This document shows, in pieces, positions 46,866 to 56,353 of a DNA stretch of 64,000 nucleotides (position 1 is its first letter; the number at the start of each line of letters is the position of its first letter). Origin of the DNA: Bacillus sp. JCM 19034. Its GTDB lineage: Bacteria; Bacillota; Bacilli; Bacillales; Bacillaceae_D. Both the position numbers and the translations under genes were made by a program. Location of the stretch: the NCBI RefSeq assembly GCF_001310635.1, contig NZ_BAXR01000007.1:1-64000 (forward strand), in the 5' to 3' direction. The notes under the pieces were generated by a model. The model saw only the letters and a program-made list of their open reading frames with translations. It searched no databases and was not told the DNA's origin.

Positions 46866-47129
46866 TTATCTGACAAAAAAGAGTATCCTACATACTATGT
46901 GGATACTCTTTACATCCCTTGCTTTTTGCTTTAACTTTTTTTTGGCAACAAGAAAACCAGCATAAAACGAACTAACAGTAAGCAATATAATCCAAACTGG
47001 TTGCTCATGAGTTCCCATTACAAATAATAGCATAGCAGTTACAATTGATGCCCCAATTAAACTAAAGGTTACACGTGTCACAATAACCATTACAACTAAT
47101 GGGACAACTAATGCTAGAAAAACGTCCAA
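46866..47129 (-). CDS. csbA: CsbA-like small membrane protein
   Basis: About 70-87 residues with two to three membrane helices (VFLALVVPLVVMVIVTRVTFSLIG, AMLLFVMGT and VWIILLTVSSFYAGFLVA), then KKKLKQK. The VTRVTF segment and position next to uvrB match CsbA, a sigma-B controlled protein in B. subtilis. TTG start with GAGGAG upstream. The last 15 codons overlap a terminator hairpin. One base fewer in the A8 run would stop the frame right after VAKKS, so the true C-terminus is uncertain. Confidence 0.72.
   Translation of the reverse strand: MDVFLALVVPLVVMVIVTRVTFSLIGASIVTAMLLFVMGTHEQPVWIILLTVSSFYAGFLVAKKKLKQKARDVKSIHIVCRILFFVR
46875..46910 (-). terminator. Terminator of csbA
   Basis: AAGAGTATCC and GGATACTCTT form a 10-bp stem, followed by T6 on the minus strand. 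It lies inside the annotated csbA frame, as noted there. Confidence 0.83.
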
Positions 47130-47217
47130 AGTGTTTACTCCTCTTTCTCTCTTTAACTTCTTTCACCTTTATTATTATAGAGCTTTCTTCATTAAACCTC
47201 TAGGGAAAAGGATTCCT

Positions 47218-48015
47218 TCATTTAAAATATGACATCAATCTCGGATTATCTGTAATAATACCAGTAGCTCCTGCGTTCATCCATCTTTCAATCTCTTGCT
47301 TTTCATTGAGCGTATATATATGTACCATAAGCCCTCTTTTTCTTGCTTGTTTCACAAAAGAGTTTGTTGTATATCGCCCGTTTAAACAAACACCATCAGC
47401 ATACTCGAGAATTTGGTCAAGTTGCTTTTTGCTGCCTACTCCGTTTTTTGGTCTACTAATAATTTGAATGAGTGGGTATTGAACACGTTGATTATGAAAA
47501 AGACGAAGAATATTTTCATCAAATGATTGAATCATTACATAATCGGATAATTGATAATCCTTTATCATTTGATGTAAATTTGTTACTGTATCTAATGAAT
47601 GGGCATCCCCTTTAATCTCAATACAATAATGAACTTGACTGCCAAACAATTCAAAGATTTCTTTAAGTGCAGGTATCTTCTCGTTAGCATAACGTTCATT
47701 GAACCATGAACCTGCATCTAGTTCCTTTAATTCTGCAAGAGTATAGTCGTTTACATTACCAACTCCATTTGTCGTCCGATCAACTGTTTCATCATGAATC
47801 ACTACGAGCTGCTCGTCTTTCGTTAATTGAACATCTAATTCAATATAGTCAGTGCCGTGCTCAAGGGCCTGTTGAAATGCTTCTATTGTATTTTCTGGTG
47901 CAAACGTAGAAGCACCGCGATGAGCAAAAAACGATACGTGTGAAGCAGCTTGACTCTGTTCAAATGAAAGTACTATTAATAATGCGACGATTGTACACTT
48001 AATAGAACGTACCAT
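47218..48015 (-). CDS. glpQ: Secreted glycerophosphodiester phosphodiesterase
   Basis: Hydrolyses deacylated phospholipids (and in some bacteria teichoic acid) to glycerol 3-phosphate outside the cell. An N-terminal signal peptide (KCTIVALLIVLSFEQSQA) is followed by the GDPD TIM barrel: FFAHRGASTFAPENTIEAF (catalytic His), ELDVQLTKDEQLVVIHDETVDRTTNG (metal ligands and second His) and IEIKGD. 265 residues. Named by family; the substrate was not determined. Confidence 0.88.
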   Translation of the reverse strand: MVRSIKCTIVALLIVLSFEQSQAASHVSFFAHRGASTFAPENTIEAFQQALEHGTDYIELDVQLTKDEQLVVIHDETVDRTTNGVGNVNDYTLAELKELDAGSWFNERYANEKIPALKEIFELFGSQVHYCIEIKGDAHSLDTVTNLHQMIKDYQLSDYVMIQSFDENILRLFHNQRVQYPLIQIISRPKNGVGSKKQLDQILEYADGVCLNGRYTTNSFVKQARKRGLMVHIYTLNEKQEIERWMNAGATGIITDNPRLMSYFK

Positions 48016-48098
48016 GAAATTCCCCCTTCTATATCAATGTTTACTAGATGAGTACATTTCATACAGCACAGTCTCTATTCACTTGATTCAGCAATTGA

Positions 48099-48140
48099 AA
48101 AAAACCATTGTGGAGGAAATTCCTTCTCCACAATGGTTTA
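48099..48140 (-). terminator. minJ terminator
   Basis: AAACCATTGTGGAG pairs perfectly with CTCCACAATGGTTT across a 10-nt loop and is followed by T tract on the minus strand, 12 nt after minJ. Confidence 0.88.
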
Positions 48141-48151
48141 GATCTTTACAA

Positions 48152-49334
48152 TTAAATGGTATCTTGCCACACATGCTCTTCTTTTACGAACAAAATACCT
48201 ATTTGGTGATGTTGCCCATCGTATAGTGGCGTTTGTGCAAAGCGGACTTCACCATCAAAATCAAGCACTTCTAATTTACAAAAAGCACTATTTAATTGCA
48301 GTCGTTCATAAAATTCATGTTCATTTGATACATGCATTCCATTTACTTTTTGAATCGTTTCTCCAACAGTAAGCTTCATCTTTTCTGCTGGACTCCCCGG
48401 CAATACTCCTACAATTACGCAGCCTTTTGGACTGGAAGAAAAATAAGGAGATTGAACTTCATCGCGTTTTTTATGCATAAATGTTAGGACTTCACGTGCG
48501 ATAACAGTGCCAATTGCTAAAATAATTGCAAGCCATGGAACATAATAAATAGCAATGACTAAAAGAATAGCAGCTAAACCTACCAGCAAAATAGATTGAC
48601 CATATCGACGTATTGCATTTGTTGGATGGCTCCCCCGTACTTGGAGCTGGAAGCCGATTAATAATGGAAATAAAACTGGCTGCAAGGAAATTTCATTTAC
48701 AGAAAAGACAGGCCAGTATTCAAAAGTTGGAATAATTCCAGCAGGAACAAAAGCTATTACAGGCAAAATCCATAATCGATTTGCTTCATGATACCCAACC
48801 CATTTCCCCCGTTTACTCTTTTCTAATCGTGGAGACGTATAAACAGGACCATTTAAACGAATTAAACAGCCTTCTACAATTAAAGATAATGCGAGTAACA
48901 GCGAAACCGCTCTAATATCCATTTGTTGAAGAACTACATCCACTAGGCTAAACCATTCATATTCTCTTAAAATTGGGGCGATAAAATAAAGCAGTACGAC
49001 TAGACCTAGCACGTAAGTTGGTGATACAAATCGCGTCCGTAGAGTTAACACAAAAAGGAAATATAGAGCACTGACGAGTAAAAACCAATTATTTGAAAAT
49101 GTAATTCCAAGTAAAATAGTTATAATTGATATGTACAGACCCATCAATAGTGCAGGAAAAAACTGAATTAACAAATCAGCGTTTTCCATATACACGGGTA
49201 TGAAACGATTGTCGTTCAGCTTTCACACGAAAGAACGATATAAAAAGGATCATTAATAGACCAATATATAATAGCGGATTGGCAAAGAAATAAGCTAGAA
49301 ATATTCCAATTGTTTGTATGATGTCAATAATCAT
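48152..49334 (-). CDS. minJ: Cell division topological determinant MinJ (1-nt frameshift)
   Basis: Bridges DivIVA to MinD and limits division to mid-cell. The N-terminal part has about seven transmembrane helices. The C-terminus is a PDZ domain, GCVIVGVLPGSPAEKMKLTVGETIQKVNGMHV. The start is ATG at 49334, preceded by AAGGAG. The frame changes near 49186, where an extra G separates RQSFHTRVY from ENADLLIQF; corrected length is 393, close to B. subtilis MinJ. Upstream of ctpB in B. subtilis order. Confidence 0.88.
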
Positions 49335-49552
49335 TTGCACTTACTCCTTCAATAATAAGTTAAATAAGAAAAAACGTTACATCACTTTCTGAAAAGCGTC
49401 GTGCGGAGACGTTATGATCGTTTGATAGTACATCACGACCCTACCCCGAAGCAGCTTACGTATGTAATACTTACTCCCTAAATCACTAAAGGAAGATGAT
49501 ATTCTATTTAAGGTTTTGTGGAGATAGATCATTTCCCTCCAACATTAAGCAT
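49335..49552. other. Intergenic region between minJ start and ctpB terminator
   Basis: About 220 bases that must contain the minJ promoter. I see no consensus pair that I would defend and no coding frame. Confidence 0.4.
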
Positions 49553-49592
49553 AAAAAGAGGTAGTAAACAGGGCATCCCCCATCCACTACCT
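49553..49592 (-). terminator. ctpB terminator
   Basis: AGGTAGT/ACTACCT arms enclose a second GC-rich hairpin (GGATGGGGGATGCCC) and are followed by T5 on the minus strand, 65 nt after the ctpB stop. Confidence 0.75.
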
Positions 49593-49656
49593 TCTACATT
49601 CGACAACGGTAAGCCCTATTCCTTTTTCTTTCAGCAACTAACGAGTTTACTTACCT

Positions 49657-51105
49657 CTATTCATTAATTTGTTCAATTAATACTTCAATCGCTTTATTAA
49701 GCTGATGATCGTTTTCTCGCTCTCGAACTGATTCTACTATCTCTTCGTGAAGCATTGACGCTGTTTCTTGATCAATTTCACCTGTAACGTCTAAATCATA
49801 ATCTGCCTGAAATGACCGTACTGCTTCAACTGTCTCTGCACTATAATACCCATCTTCACGGCCCGGTTCATATCCAAGGCCTTCTAACATCAATTGAGCA
49901 CTACGAATTTGCTCACTTAACATATCTTCAGCTAATGGTTCCTCTTCAACCGAAACTGGTATTGTATAGAAATAATCAGGCTGCATGACCTCAATGGTCG
50001 GTTCTACTCCTTTTCCATTAATGTCGTTTCCAGCAGACGTAAGCCATTTAAATACTGACAGCTTTAATTGACTTCCATCTCCTAATGGAATCGTTTGTTG
50101 AACCGTCCCTTTACCAAACGTCGTTTCCCCAACAACATCATATTCTCCAGCTTCAATTAAAGCGGCTGCCAAGATTTCTGAAGCTGAAGCTGAGGCACGA
50201 TCTGTGATTCCGACAATTGGATATGGCTTTGGTTCATCTAATGACGATAAAAAGCGCATCCGTTCACCTGAACGACTTTCTGTCTGTACGATTGGCTTCT
50301 GATGAGGAATAATTAGTTTCCCTATCTCCTCAACTTGGTCTAAATAACCTCCTGGATTTCCACGAACATCAATAATTAATCCATCGATTGAATCGGCTTC
50401 CAAATCATTAAGTGCTTCTTCAAAGCGTTCTGCTGTATCAATTGAAAATGAGATAATTTCAATTAACCCGAGTGATTGACCATCTCTTTCAATTACTTCA
50501 TGACGAACATTTTCAATTGGAATTTCATCACGAACAACTGGTATTTTTATTTGATCATTTGCTGTTTCTCGTTCAATTGTTAATTCAACAGTTGTTCCTT
50601 TTTCTCCACGAATTTGCATAACTGCTTCTTGCAATGATAAGCCCTCAACCGACTCCCCATCTATTTCTAAAATTTTGTCGTTAGGCAATAAACCAGCTCG
50701 CTCCGCTGGAGAGTCTCTCATCGGTGTTACAATCGTGACATGGCCATCTGACATCATCACTTCTGCTCCAATCCCTTCAAAGTGAGATCCTAGCGATTCT
50801 GAAAATTGACTCGCTTCCTCTTCGTCCATATAAACAGAGTACGGATCATCTAAAGCTTCTAGCATACCAGCAATAGCACCTTGCATGAGCTCATCTTCGT
50901 CGATTTCGTCAACATAATGTTCTTCAATTATTAAGCGAGCGGCTTCGAACTTTTCTAAAAACTCTTGATTTCCAGAAGCAATCTCTTCTACTTGTTCTTC
51001 TAGATCAGGTGTACTTACAGAAGTTTGATTAGGCTGAAGGAAAACGATGTAAACCCCTAATCCGATAACTACAGCCAAAATCAAGATTATTTGCCTTTTA
51101 TTCAT
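49657..51105 (-). CDS. ctpB: C-terminal processing protease CtpB (S41 family)
   Basis: 482-residue exported serine protease. A signal anchor (IILILAVVIGLGVYIVFL) is followed by a PDZ domain (residues ~95-175; SPAERAGLLPNDKILEIDGESV) and the S41 peptidase domain with the Ser-Lys dyad in RASASASEILAAALIE and VGETTFGKGTVQQ. The C-terminal domain is a peptidoglycan-binding repeat (SAQLMLEGLGYEPGREDGYY). In B. subtilis CtpB cleaves SpoIVFA in the sigma-K checkpoint. Intact. Confidence 0.93.
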   Translation of the reverse strand: MNKRQIILILAVVIGLGVYIVFLQPNQTSVSTPDLEEQVEEIASGNQEFLEKFEAARLIIEEHYVDEIDEDELMQGAIAGMLEALDDPYSVYMDEEEASQFSESLGSHFEGIGAEVMMSDGHVTIVTPMRDSPAERAGLLPNDKILEIDGESVEGLSLQEAVMQIRGEKGTTVELTIERETANDQIKIPVVRDEIPIENVRHEVIERDGQSLGLIEIISFSIDTAERFEEALNDLEADSIDGLIIDVRGNPGGYLDQVEEIGKLIIPHQKPIVQTESRSGERMRFLSSLDEPKPYPIVGITDRASASASEILAAALIEAGEYDVVGETTFGKGTVQQTIPLGDGSQLKLSVFKWLTSAGNDINGKGVEPTIEVMQPDYFYTIPVSVEEEPLAEDMLSEQIRSAQLMLEGLGYEPGREDGYYSAETVEAVRSFQADYDLDVTGEIDQETASMLHEEIVESVRERENDHQLNKAIEVLIEQINE

Positions 51106-51311
51106 TCATGAACCACTCCTAAGATATTGTAAAAAAACTAGAGAGAATTTACTTTTCATTTATTTACTATACGGACATTCCGCTTTGTTATATGAACATA
51201 ATTTATGCCCTATGTAGACAAGATATGATTCCACACCTTACTAAATGTCATTGTAGACAAACAAAGAGTCAAAGTCAAAAGGTAGTTCCTAAGACAAAAT
51301 AGTGATAAAGA

Positions 51312-51343
51312 CCACTGAAAAAGGGAATTTCCCCTTCCAGTGG
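51312..51343 (-). terminator. Terminator of the ftsEX-peptidase operon
   Basis: CCACTG and CAGTGG arms, with an inner GGGG/CCCC stem, lie 23 nt after the M23 peptidase gene. The following TCTTTATC is a weak T tract. Confidence 0.65.
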
Positions 51344-51366
51344 CCCTCAATGTTTTAAGAAAACCT

Positions 51367-52741
51367 TTAATTCGGTATATATTTCATTGGATCAACAGAA
51401 TTTGACTTCGACCCGTTCCAACCGCCTTTGTGAACTTCAAAGTGTAAATGTGCACCAAACGAACGACCTGTATTACCCATTAAGCCGATTTGCTGACCTT
51501 TTGAAACTCGATCTCCCTTACTTACCTCACGATTTTCAAGGTGAGCATATAAAGTTGTAATCAAATCACCATTTACATAGTGAGCAATTAAAATGACATT
51601 ACCATAGCTCGAAGAATAATATGAATCAACAACAGTTCCCTCTTCTACTGCTACGATTGGTACATCACCCGATCGCCCGTTTTTACCGATATCAATACCA
51701 TGGTGGAAACTACCTCCGTTAAAGCTTCGATACCCATATCCTGACGTAATTCTTCCAGTTGCAGGACGCATAAAGCCTGAATCGACAACTTCTGGCGTGG
51801 AATGTGTTTGACCACTTCTAGATGGTTGTGATGAAGATGAATTTGAAGATCCTGATGAGCTTGATGAACCTGATGAACTTGAGTTTGAACTCGCTGCAGC
51901 AGCTTCTTCTTGACGCTTACGTTCCTCTTCTTGACGCTTACGCTCTTCTTCTTCTTGACGTTTACGTTCTTCATAAGCTGCTAGTTCTTGCTTCAATGCT
52001 TCTTCCTGTGCCTTTAAAATCTCATCGGCGTTTTCTAATTCTCCAAGGTCTGTATGTAGCTCCTCTTCTTTTTGTTGAAGTTGATTCATTAATGCATCTT
52101 TCTCTTCACGCTGTTCCTCTAATTGAGCCATTAACGTTTCTAATTCATCTAAATGAGCTTCTAGCTTCATAAGTTGTTCTTCTACTTCAGCCTTGGCCTC
52201 TTCTAGCTGTTCGTGATCAGCAATATGTGCGTCGAGAATATTGCGGTCTTGTTGAGCAATTAATGTTACTGCATTGACTCGGCTTAGAAAATCACTAAAC
52301 GATTGTGAGCCGAGAATAACTTCTAAGTAATTCACGCTTCCACCAGATTGGTACATCGTTTTTGCACGCTCGCGCAGTAACTCGTCTCTTTCTGCAATCC
52401 GTTCTTCTAATATTTCAATTTCTTCTTGAAGACGTTCAATTTCTTCTTGGACGTCTTCAATTTCTGCACGTTTTTCACGAATTTTTTGATTCGTTTCAGC
52501 CGTTTCATGATCAATACGTTCAATCTCACTATTTAATTCTTGCATTTCTTCTTCTATTTTGTTCAATTTCTTCTTTAGTCTTTTTAGCTTCTTTTTGAGT
52601 TTCCTGACGTTCCTTTTCTACTTCAGAAATTTGATCACGCAATTCACTATTAGCAAATGCTTTTTCAGATATAAAACCAAAACTATTTGAACTTGCTGCA
52701 ATTAAAATCGCTAAACCAATAAAACCTAATTTTCTCCTCAT
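51367..52741 (-). CDS. Coiled-coil M23 peptidoglycan peptidase beside ftsEX (1-nt frameshift)
   Basis: Secreted cell-wall hydrolase of about 457 residues. A signal peptide (LGFIGLAILIAASSNSFGF, cleavage after AFA) is followed by a long heptad-rich coiled coil (residues ~35-230, many EEIE/LEEQ repeats), a serine-rich linker and a C-terminal LytM/M23 domain: SGYGYRSFNGGSFHHGIDIG and GAHLHFEVHKGGW carry the zinc ligands. The frame shifts at an A4 run (plus 52557-52560); one A fewer gives EEIEQIEEEMQELN. The layout is that of EnvC/PcsB-like partners activated by FtsEX, whose genes end 18 nt upstream. Confidence 0.88.
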
Positions 52742-52759
52742 CCCAATTGCTCCTCCTAA

Positions 52760-53653
52760 TTAAACTTTTAAGAATTTTCGAACTGACATCATACTACCCC
52801 AAATTCCTATAAACACTCCGATCAACAGGAGTAACAACCCAATTTGCCAAACAATCGGAAAAACTGGCAAAAGAGAAAATAACAATTCAACTTGTCCACC
52901 AAATTGCTCAACTAAGTAGTAATAACCCACTCCAATTAATGCAATTGGAATGATTGCTCCAATAACTCCTAGTAAGACCCCTTCCACAAAGAAAGGCCAG
53001 CGAATAAATCCATTTGTTGCTCCTACTAGCTTCATAATTTGGATTTCTCGTTTACGGGCAACAATCGTAATTTTAATCGTATTAGCTATTAAAAACATAG
53101 CCGTAAACATCATTCCGAGTACAAGCACAATACCAACGGTACGTACTAAATTTGTAATCGCAAATAACCGATCGACCGTTTCCTTACCAAAATCAACATT
53201 CTCGACGTACGTAAGCTCATCAATTTGATTTGCAACATGTTCCGTTAAATGTGGTTCAACAGCACGTACAATAAATACATCATTTAATGGATTCTCATCG
53301 CCTCGCATCGATTCAAAAATTTTCCCTGCTTCATCAAGGCTATCAATAAACTGCTCGAGGCCTTCCTCACGGTCAACGTACACGACGCTTTCAATATCAC
53401 GAATTTCTTCAATGTCTGCCAACAATTCTTCTTGCTGCTCTTCAGATGCGGTAAGTTCAATAAATACTCTAATTTCAACATCATCTTCAACACCTGACGC
53501 GATATGATTAACGTTCATAATAAGCAAAAGGAACACACCGACGATAAAAAGCATGATTGCAACAGCACTAATTGAAGCAAATGTCATCCAGCCATTGCGA
53601 ATGAGACTTTTTGAGCCTTCACGTAAGTGGCGTCCAACGGTTCTAGCCTTCAT
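52760..53653 (-). CDS. ftsX: Cell division protein FtsX
   Basis: 297-residue membrane subunit of the FtsEX complex, which transmits ATPase cycles to an extracellular wall hydrolase. One N-terminal transmembrane helix (SAVAIMLFIVGVFLLLIMNV), a large extracellular domain (residues ~45-170) and three C-terminal helices are visible. IVARKREIQIMKLVGATNGFIRWPF is the conserved cytoplasmic segment. Overlaps ftsE by 11 nt. Confidence 0.95.
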   Translation of the reverse strand: MKARTVGRHLREGSKSLIRNGWMTFASISAVAIMLFIVGVFLLLIMNVNHIASGVEDDVEIRVFIELTASEEQQEELLADIEEIRDIESVVYVDREEGLEQFIDSLDEAGKIFESMRGDENPLNDVFIVRAVEPHLTEHVANQIDELTYVENVDFGKETVDRLFAITNLVRTVGIVLVLGMMFTAMFLIANTIKITIVARKREIQIMKLVGATNGFIRWPFFVEGVLLGVIGAIIPIALIGVGYYYLVEQFGGQVELLFSLLPVFPIVWQIGLLLLLIGVFIGIWGSMMSVRKFLKV

Positions 53654-54329
53654 AACCGTAGTTCCCCCTCACTTCATCACGAACAACTCGTCCATTTTCA
53701 ATAGCGATTACTCGTTTTTTAATCGTATTGACGATCTCTTTATTATGTGTAGCCATAATAACGGTTGTTCCACTATGATTGATTTCATCTAAGGTGTCCA
53801 TGATGCCCCAGGAAGTATCTGGGTCCAGGTTCCCTGTAGGCTCGTCCGCAATAAGAACTTCTGGATCGTTTACAATCGCTCGTGCTATCGCTACACGTTG
53901 CTGTTCTCCTCCAGAAAGCTCGCCTGGAAGAAACCTAGCATTGTTTTTTAATTTAACAACATCTAGCACATCCATTACACGCCTTTTTATTACCGAGGGG
54001 CTTTCCTCTATCACTTCTAGTGCAAATGCAACATTTTCAAAAACAGTTAATGATGGTAACAATTTAAAATCTTGAAAGACGACACCTATCTTTCGTCTTA
54101 GATGTGGGATTTGCTTATGTTTAAGTTTACTTATGTTAACACCATCTATAAGAATTTCACCTTTAGATGGTGATTCCTCACGATAAATCATCTTAATAAA
54201 CGTTGACTTACCAGCACCACTTGGGCCAACTACATAAACAAATTCACCTTTTTTAATATGTAAATTAATCCCATTAATAGCCCTGACATTATTCGGGTAA
54301 GACTTCCAGACGTCTTTCATTTCGATCAC
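53643..54329 (-). CDS. ftsE: Cell division ATP-binding protein FtsE
   Basis: 228-residue ABC ATPase. Walker [20 protein letters not shown]-loop [11 protein letters not shown], signature [16 protein letters not shown] and Walker [13 protein letters not shown], with the switch histidine in MATHNKEI. First gene of ftsE-ftsX-M23 peptidase. In B. subtilis FtsEX acts in elongation and sporulation rather than division. Confidence 0.96.
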   Translation of the reverse strand: MIEMKDVWKSYPNNVRAINGINLHIKKGEFVYVVGPSGAGKSTFIKMIYREESPSKGEILIDGVNISKLKHKQIPHLRRKIGVVFQDFKLLPSLTVFENVAFALEVIEESPSVIKRRVMDVLDVVKLKNNARFLPGELSGGEQQRVAIARAIVNDPEVLIADEPTGNLDPDTSWGIMDTLDEINHSGTTVIMATHNKEIVNTIKKRVIAIENGRVVRDEVRGNYGYEG

Positions 54330-54763
54330 TTTATCACTTCCTTGTTTCTGAATAGCTTTCTCTTGTTGTTATGTCTGGCTTGTCTATTTGAAAGGCGCTT
54401 TGCGTCTTTCTTAGTAGCACAGTATGTTTAAGTTCTTTTCCATATCGCGACAATTGAAGTCTCTCACATTTAGCGTAACGAGTTTAGACTGTGCTCTTCT
54501 CGAACCAGCTAACATCTCTCTATGAAAATACTAAACCCGTAGAAAAACACCTGTTTTAACGTTAAAAGGTGTTGAATGATTATAGACCAACACAGATTAT
54601 GTCGGATACTGAAATAATTATACCATCAATCAGCAAAAATAGTGTCTAAATTTATGTTACATTTTTATTTCAGATTTTTTATTTTCCATCATTAACCAGT
54701 CCCTCCCCTTTAAATTGACGTTCTTTTGACACCCTACATGAGCACCATTTTCTTTTATATCGA
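54330..54763. other. Intergenic region upstream of ftsE
   Basis: About 430 bases without a gene. It holds a hairpin at 54546-54573 (AACACCT/AGGTGTT enclosing a TTTTAACGTTAAAA palindrome), which may be a second terminator after cccB or a regulatory site. Nothing else stands out. Confidence 0.45.
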
Positions 54764-54807
54764 CAAAAAATGAGTACTTTTGACATAAATGTTCAAAAAT
54801 ACTCATT
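54764..54807 (-). terminator. cccB terminator
   Basis: AATGAGTA.TTTTGA pairs with TCAAAAGTACTCATT with one mismatch around a 9-nt loop and is followed by a T tract on the minus strand, 10 nt after the cytochrome gene. Confidence 0.83.
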
Positions 54808-54817
54808 CTTCTATACA

Positions 54818-55168
54818 TTATTGTTCAAGAATCCATCTAGCTAAATTTTCTGCCTCGTCTTGCTCTAAGCCTTGAGGTGGCATCGTATTTTGCCCATGCT
54901 CCAAAACATGGACAATCTCGTCTACAGAAAGATCGATATCGATTAAATTCGGTCCCCCTCCTCCTTGCAGGTTCTGCCCATGACAGCCAATGCAACTACG
55001 ATTATAAATTTCTTCCGCTGCTGCAGCATCAATATCCCCTGAGGCTGTTTCCTCTGCTGGTGCTTCTTCTATTGGCTCATCTTCAATAGGTGCTTCATCG
55101 CCACCAGCTCCGCACGCTGCTAACGTTGCTACGAGCATAAAGCCGATTGCTGTTAAGAACTTTTTCAT
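54818..55168 (-). CDS. cccB: Cytochrome c551, lipoprotein
   Basis: 116-residue membrane-anchored c-type cytochrome. The lipoprotein signal ends LVATLAAC (Cys19 lipidated), followed by an acidic linker rich in Glu and Ala. The haem-binding motif is CIGCH in SCIGCHGQNLQGGGGPNL, with the distal methionine in NTMPPQGL. The very acidic linker is common in alkaliphilic Bacillus cytochromes. Its position next to ftsE matches cccB of B. subtilis. Confidence 0.93.
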   Translation of the reverse strand: MKKFLTAIGFMLVATLAACGAGGDEAPIEDEPIEEAPAEETASGDIDAAAAEEIYNRSCIGCHGQNLQGGGGPNLIDIDLSVDEIVHVLEHGQNTMPPQGLEQDEAENLARWILEQ

Positions 55169-55308
55169 TTTATCACTCCTTCCTTCAGTATGTAGTATAG
55201 CCTAAACGTTTCCCTTTTCATTACACGTCACAATTTTTTCATAAGAAAGTCATTAATTGTTTTGATTTATACGGAAAGATCTATCACGTAATAAGGTAAA
55301 CCTCCTAG

Positions 55309-56175
55309 TTATTGCTTAAATCCCTCGCCAAGCACTTCTGTTGCATTTGACACAATGACGAAAGCTTTTGGATCAACTTGTTGTACGACATGTTTCAGCT
55401 TCGTGACTTCATTTTGATGAACAACACACATTAACACATCTCGCTCTTGTGCCGTGTAGCCACCGTAACCTTGTAACCTTGTAACACCGCGATCAACTTC
55501 TGTTAAGATACTTTGACGTACTGCTTCGTGTTGATCGGAAATAATATAAGCTACCTTAGCATAGCCAACTCCCATTTGAACGACGTCAATTGTTTTACCT
55601 GTTATATATAAACTAATAAGAGCGTAAAGTGCTAACTCAATATCAAAAACAATTGCAGATGTTAAAACAATAAAGCCATCCATTATAAACACCGCAACAC
55701 CTAATGACAGCCCGGAATATTTATGGATGATTTGGGCAACTAAATCAGTCCCCCCTGTACTTGCAAACGCACGAAATACTAGTCCTAACCCAATTCCAAC
55801 ACCGATTCCGCCAAATAAAGCTCCAAGTAGGGCATCCTCAATCCCTACTGACCAATCTCTCGTTAAAAAAACAACCAGCGGTAGAAACGCTGTACCAACA
55901 AATGTTTTTATCCCATATTTTAATCCACCTAATAACACAATCCCTAAAATAAATAACGGAATATTAAACGCCCATTGTGTAAAAGCTGGTTCGAATCCAA
56001 ATGAATAAGCAAAAATCGTACTAAGTCCACTCACCCCGCCAGAGGCAATTCTATTTGGTAATAAAAACAAGTTAAAAGCAATCGCCACAATTGCTGCTCC
56101 AAATAAAATATATGTATAATTAATGATCGTTTGATGTAGTTGGTTACGGGGGCCTCTATTTCTTCCTATCTTCAT
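55309..56175 (-). CDS. yvjA: YitT-family membrane protein (YvjA-like)
   Basis: 288 residues: five to six transmembrane helices (IINYTYILFGAAIVAIAFNLFLLP, GVGIGLGLVFRAFASTGGTDLVAQIIHKYSGLS) and a C-terminal DUF2179 domain (YIISDQHEAVRQSILTEVDRGVTRLQGYGGYT). The family is widespread in Firmicutes and of unknown function. Same neighbourhood as yvjA of B. subtilis. Intact. Confidence 0.88.
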   Translation of the reverse strand: MKIGRNRGPRNQLHQTIINYTYILFGAAIVAIAFNLFLLPNRIASGGVSGLSTIFAYSFGFEPAFTQWAFNIPLFILGIVLLGGLKYGIKTFVGTAFLPLVVFLTRDWSVGIEDALLGALFGGIGVGIGLGLVFRAFASTGGTDLVAQIIHKYSGLSLGVAVFIMDGFIVLTSAIVFDIELALYALISLYITGKTIDVVQMGVGYAKVAYIISDQHEAVRQSILTEVDRGVTRLQGYGGYTAQERDVLMCVVHQNEVTKLKHVVQQVDPKAFVIVSNATEVLGEGFKQ

Positions 56176-56283
56176 TGCACTCTTCTCCTCATATAAAGAA
56201 AATTCTAGCGTAGTATAGCACCGTAGTTTTTTTTGTAAATGTAGATACGGTGCAACGTTAAAGCGAGAAGTTCACTGACATCC

Positions 56284-56323
56284 CAAAAAAACACTTTAAA
56301 GGAGCATTCCCCTTTAAAGTGCT
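56284..56323 (-). terminator. prfB terminator
   Basis: AGCACTTTAAAGG and CCTTTAAAGTGT arms close a hairpin followed by T7 on the minus strand, 31 nt after prfB. Confidence 0.9.
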
Positions 56324-56353
56324 TCAATCACACATTTTCATTCATTTCGTGAC

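Noticed and set aside
51651-52172. Open frames of 107 and 116 codons overlapping the M23 peptidase coiled coil
   Set aside because: Low-complexity products (runs of QH, LLL) arising from repetitive GAA/GAG-rich coding sequence in the wrong frame or strand.
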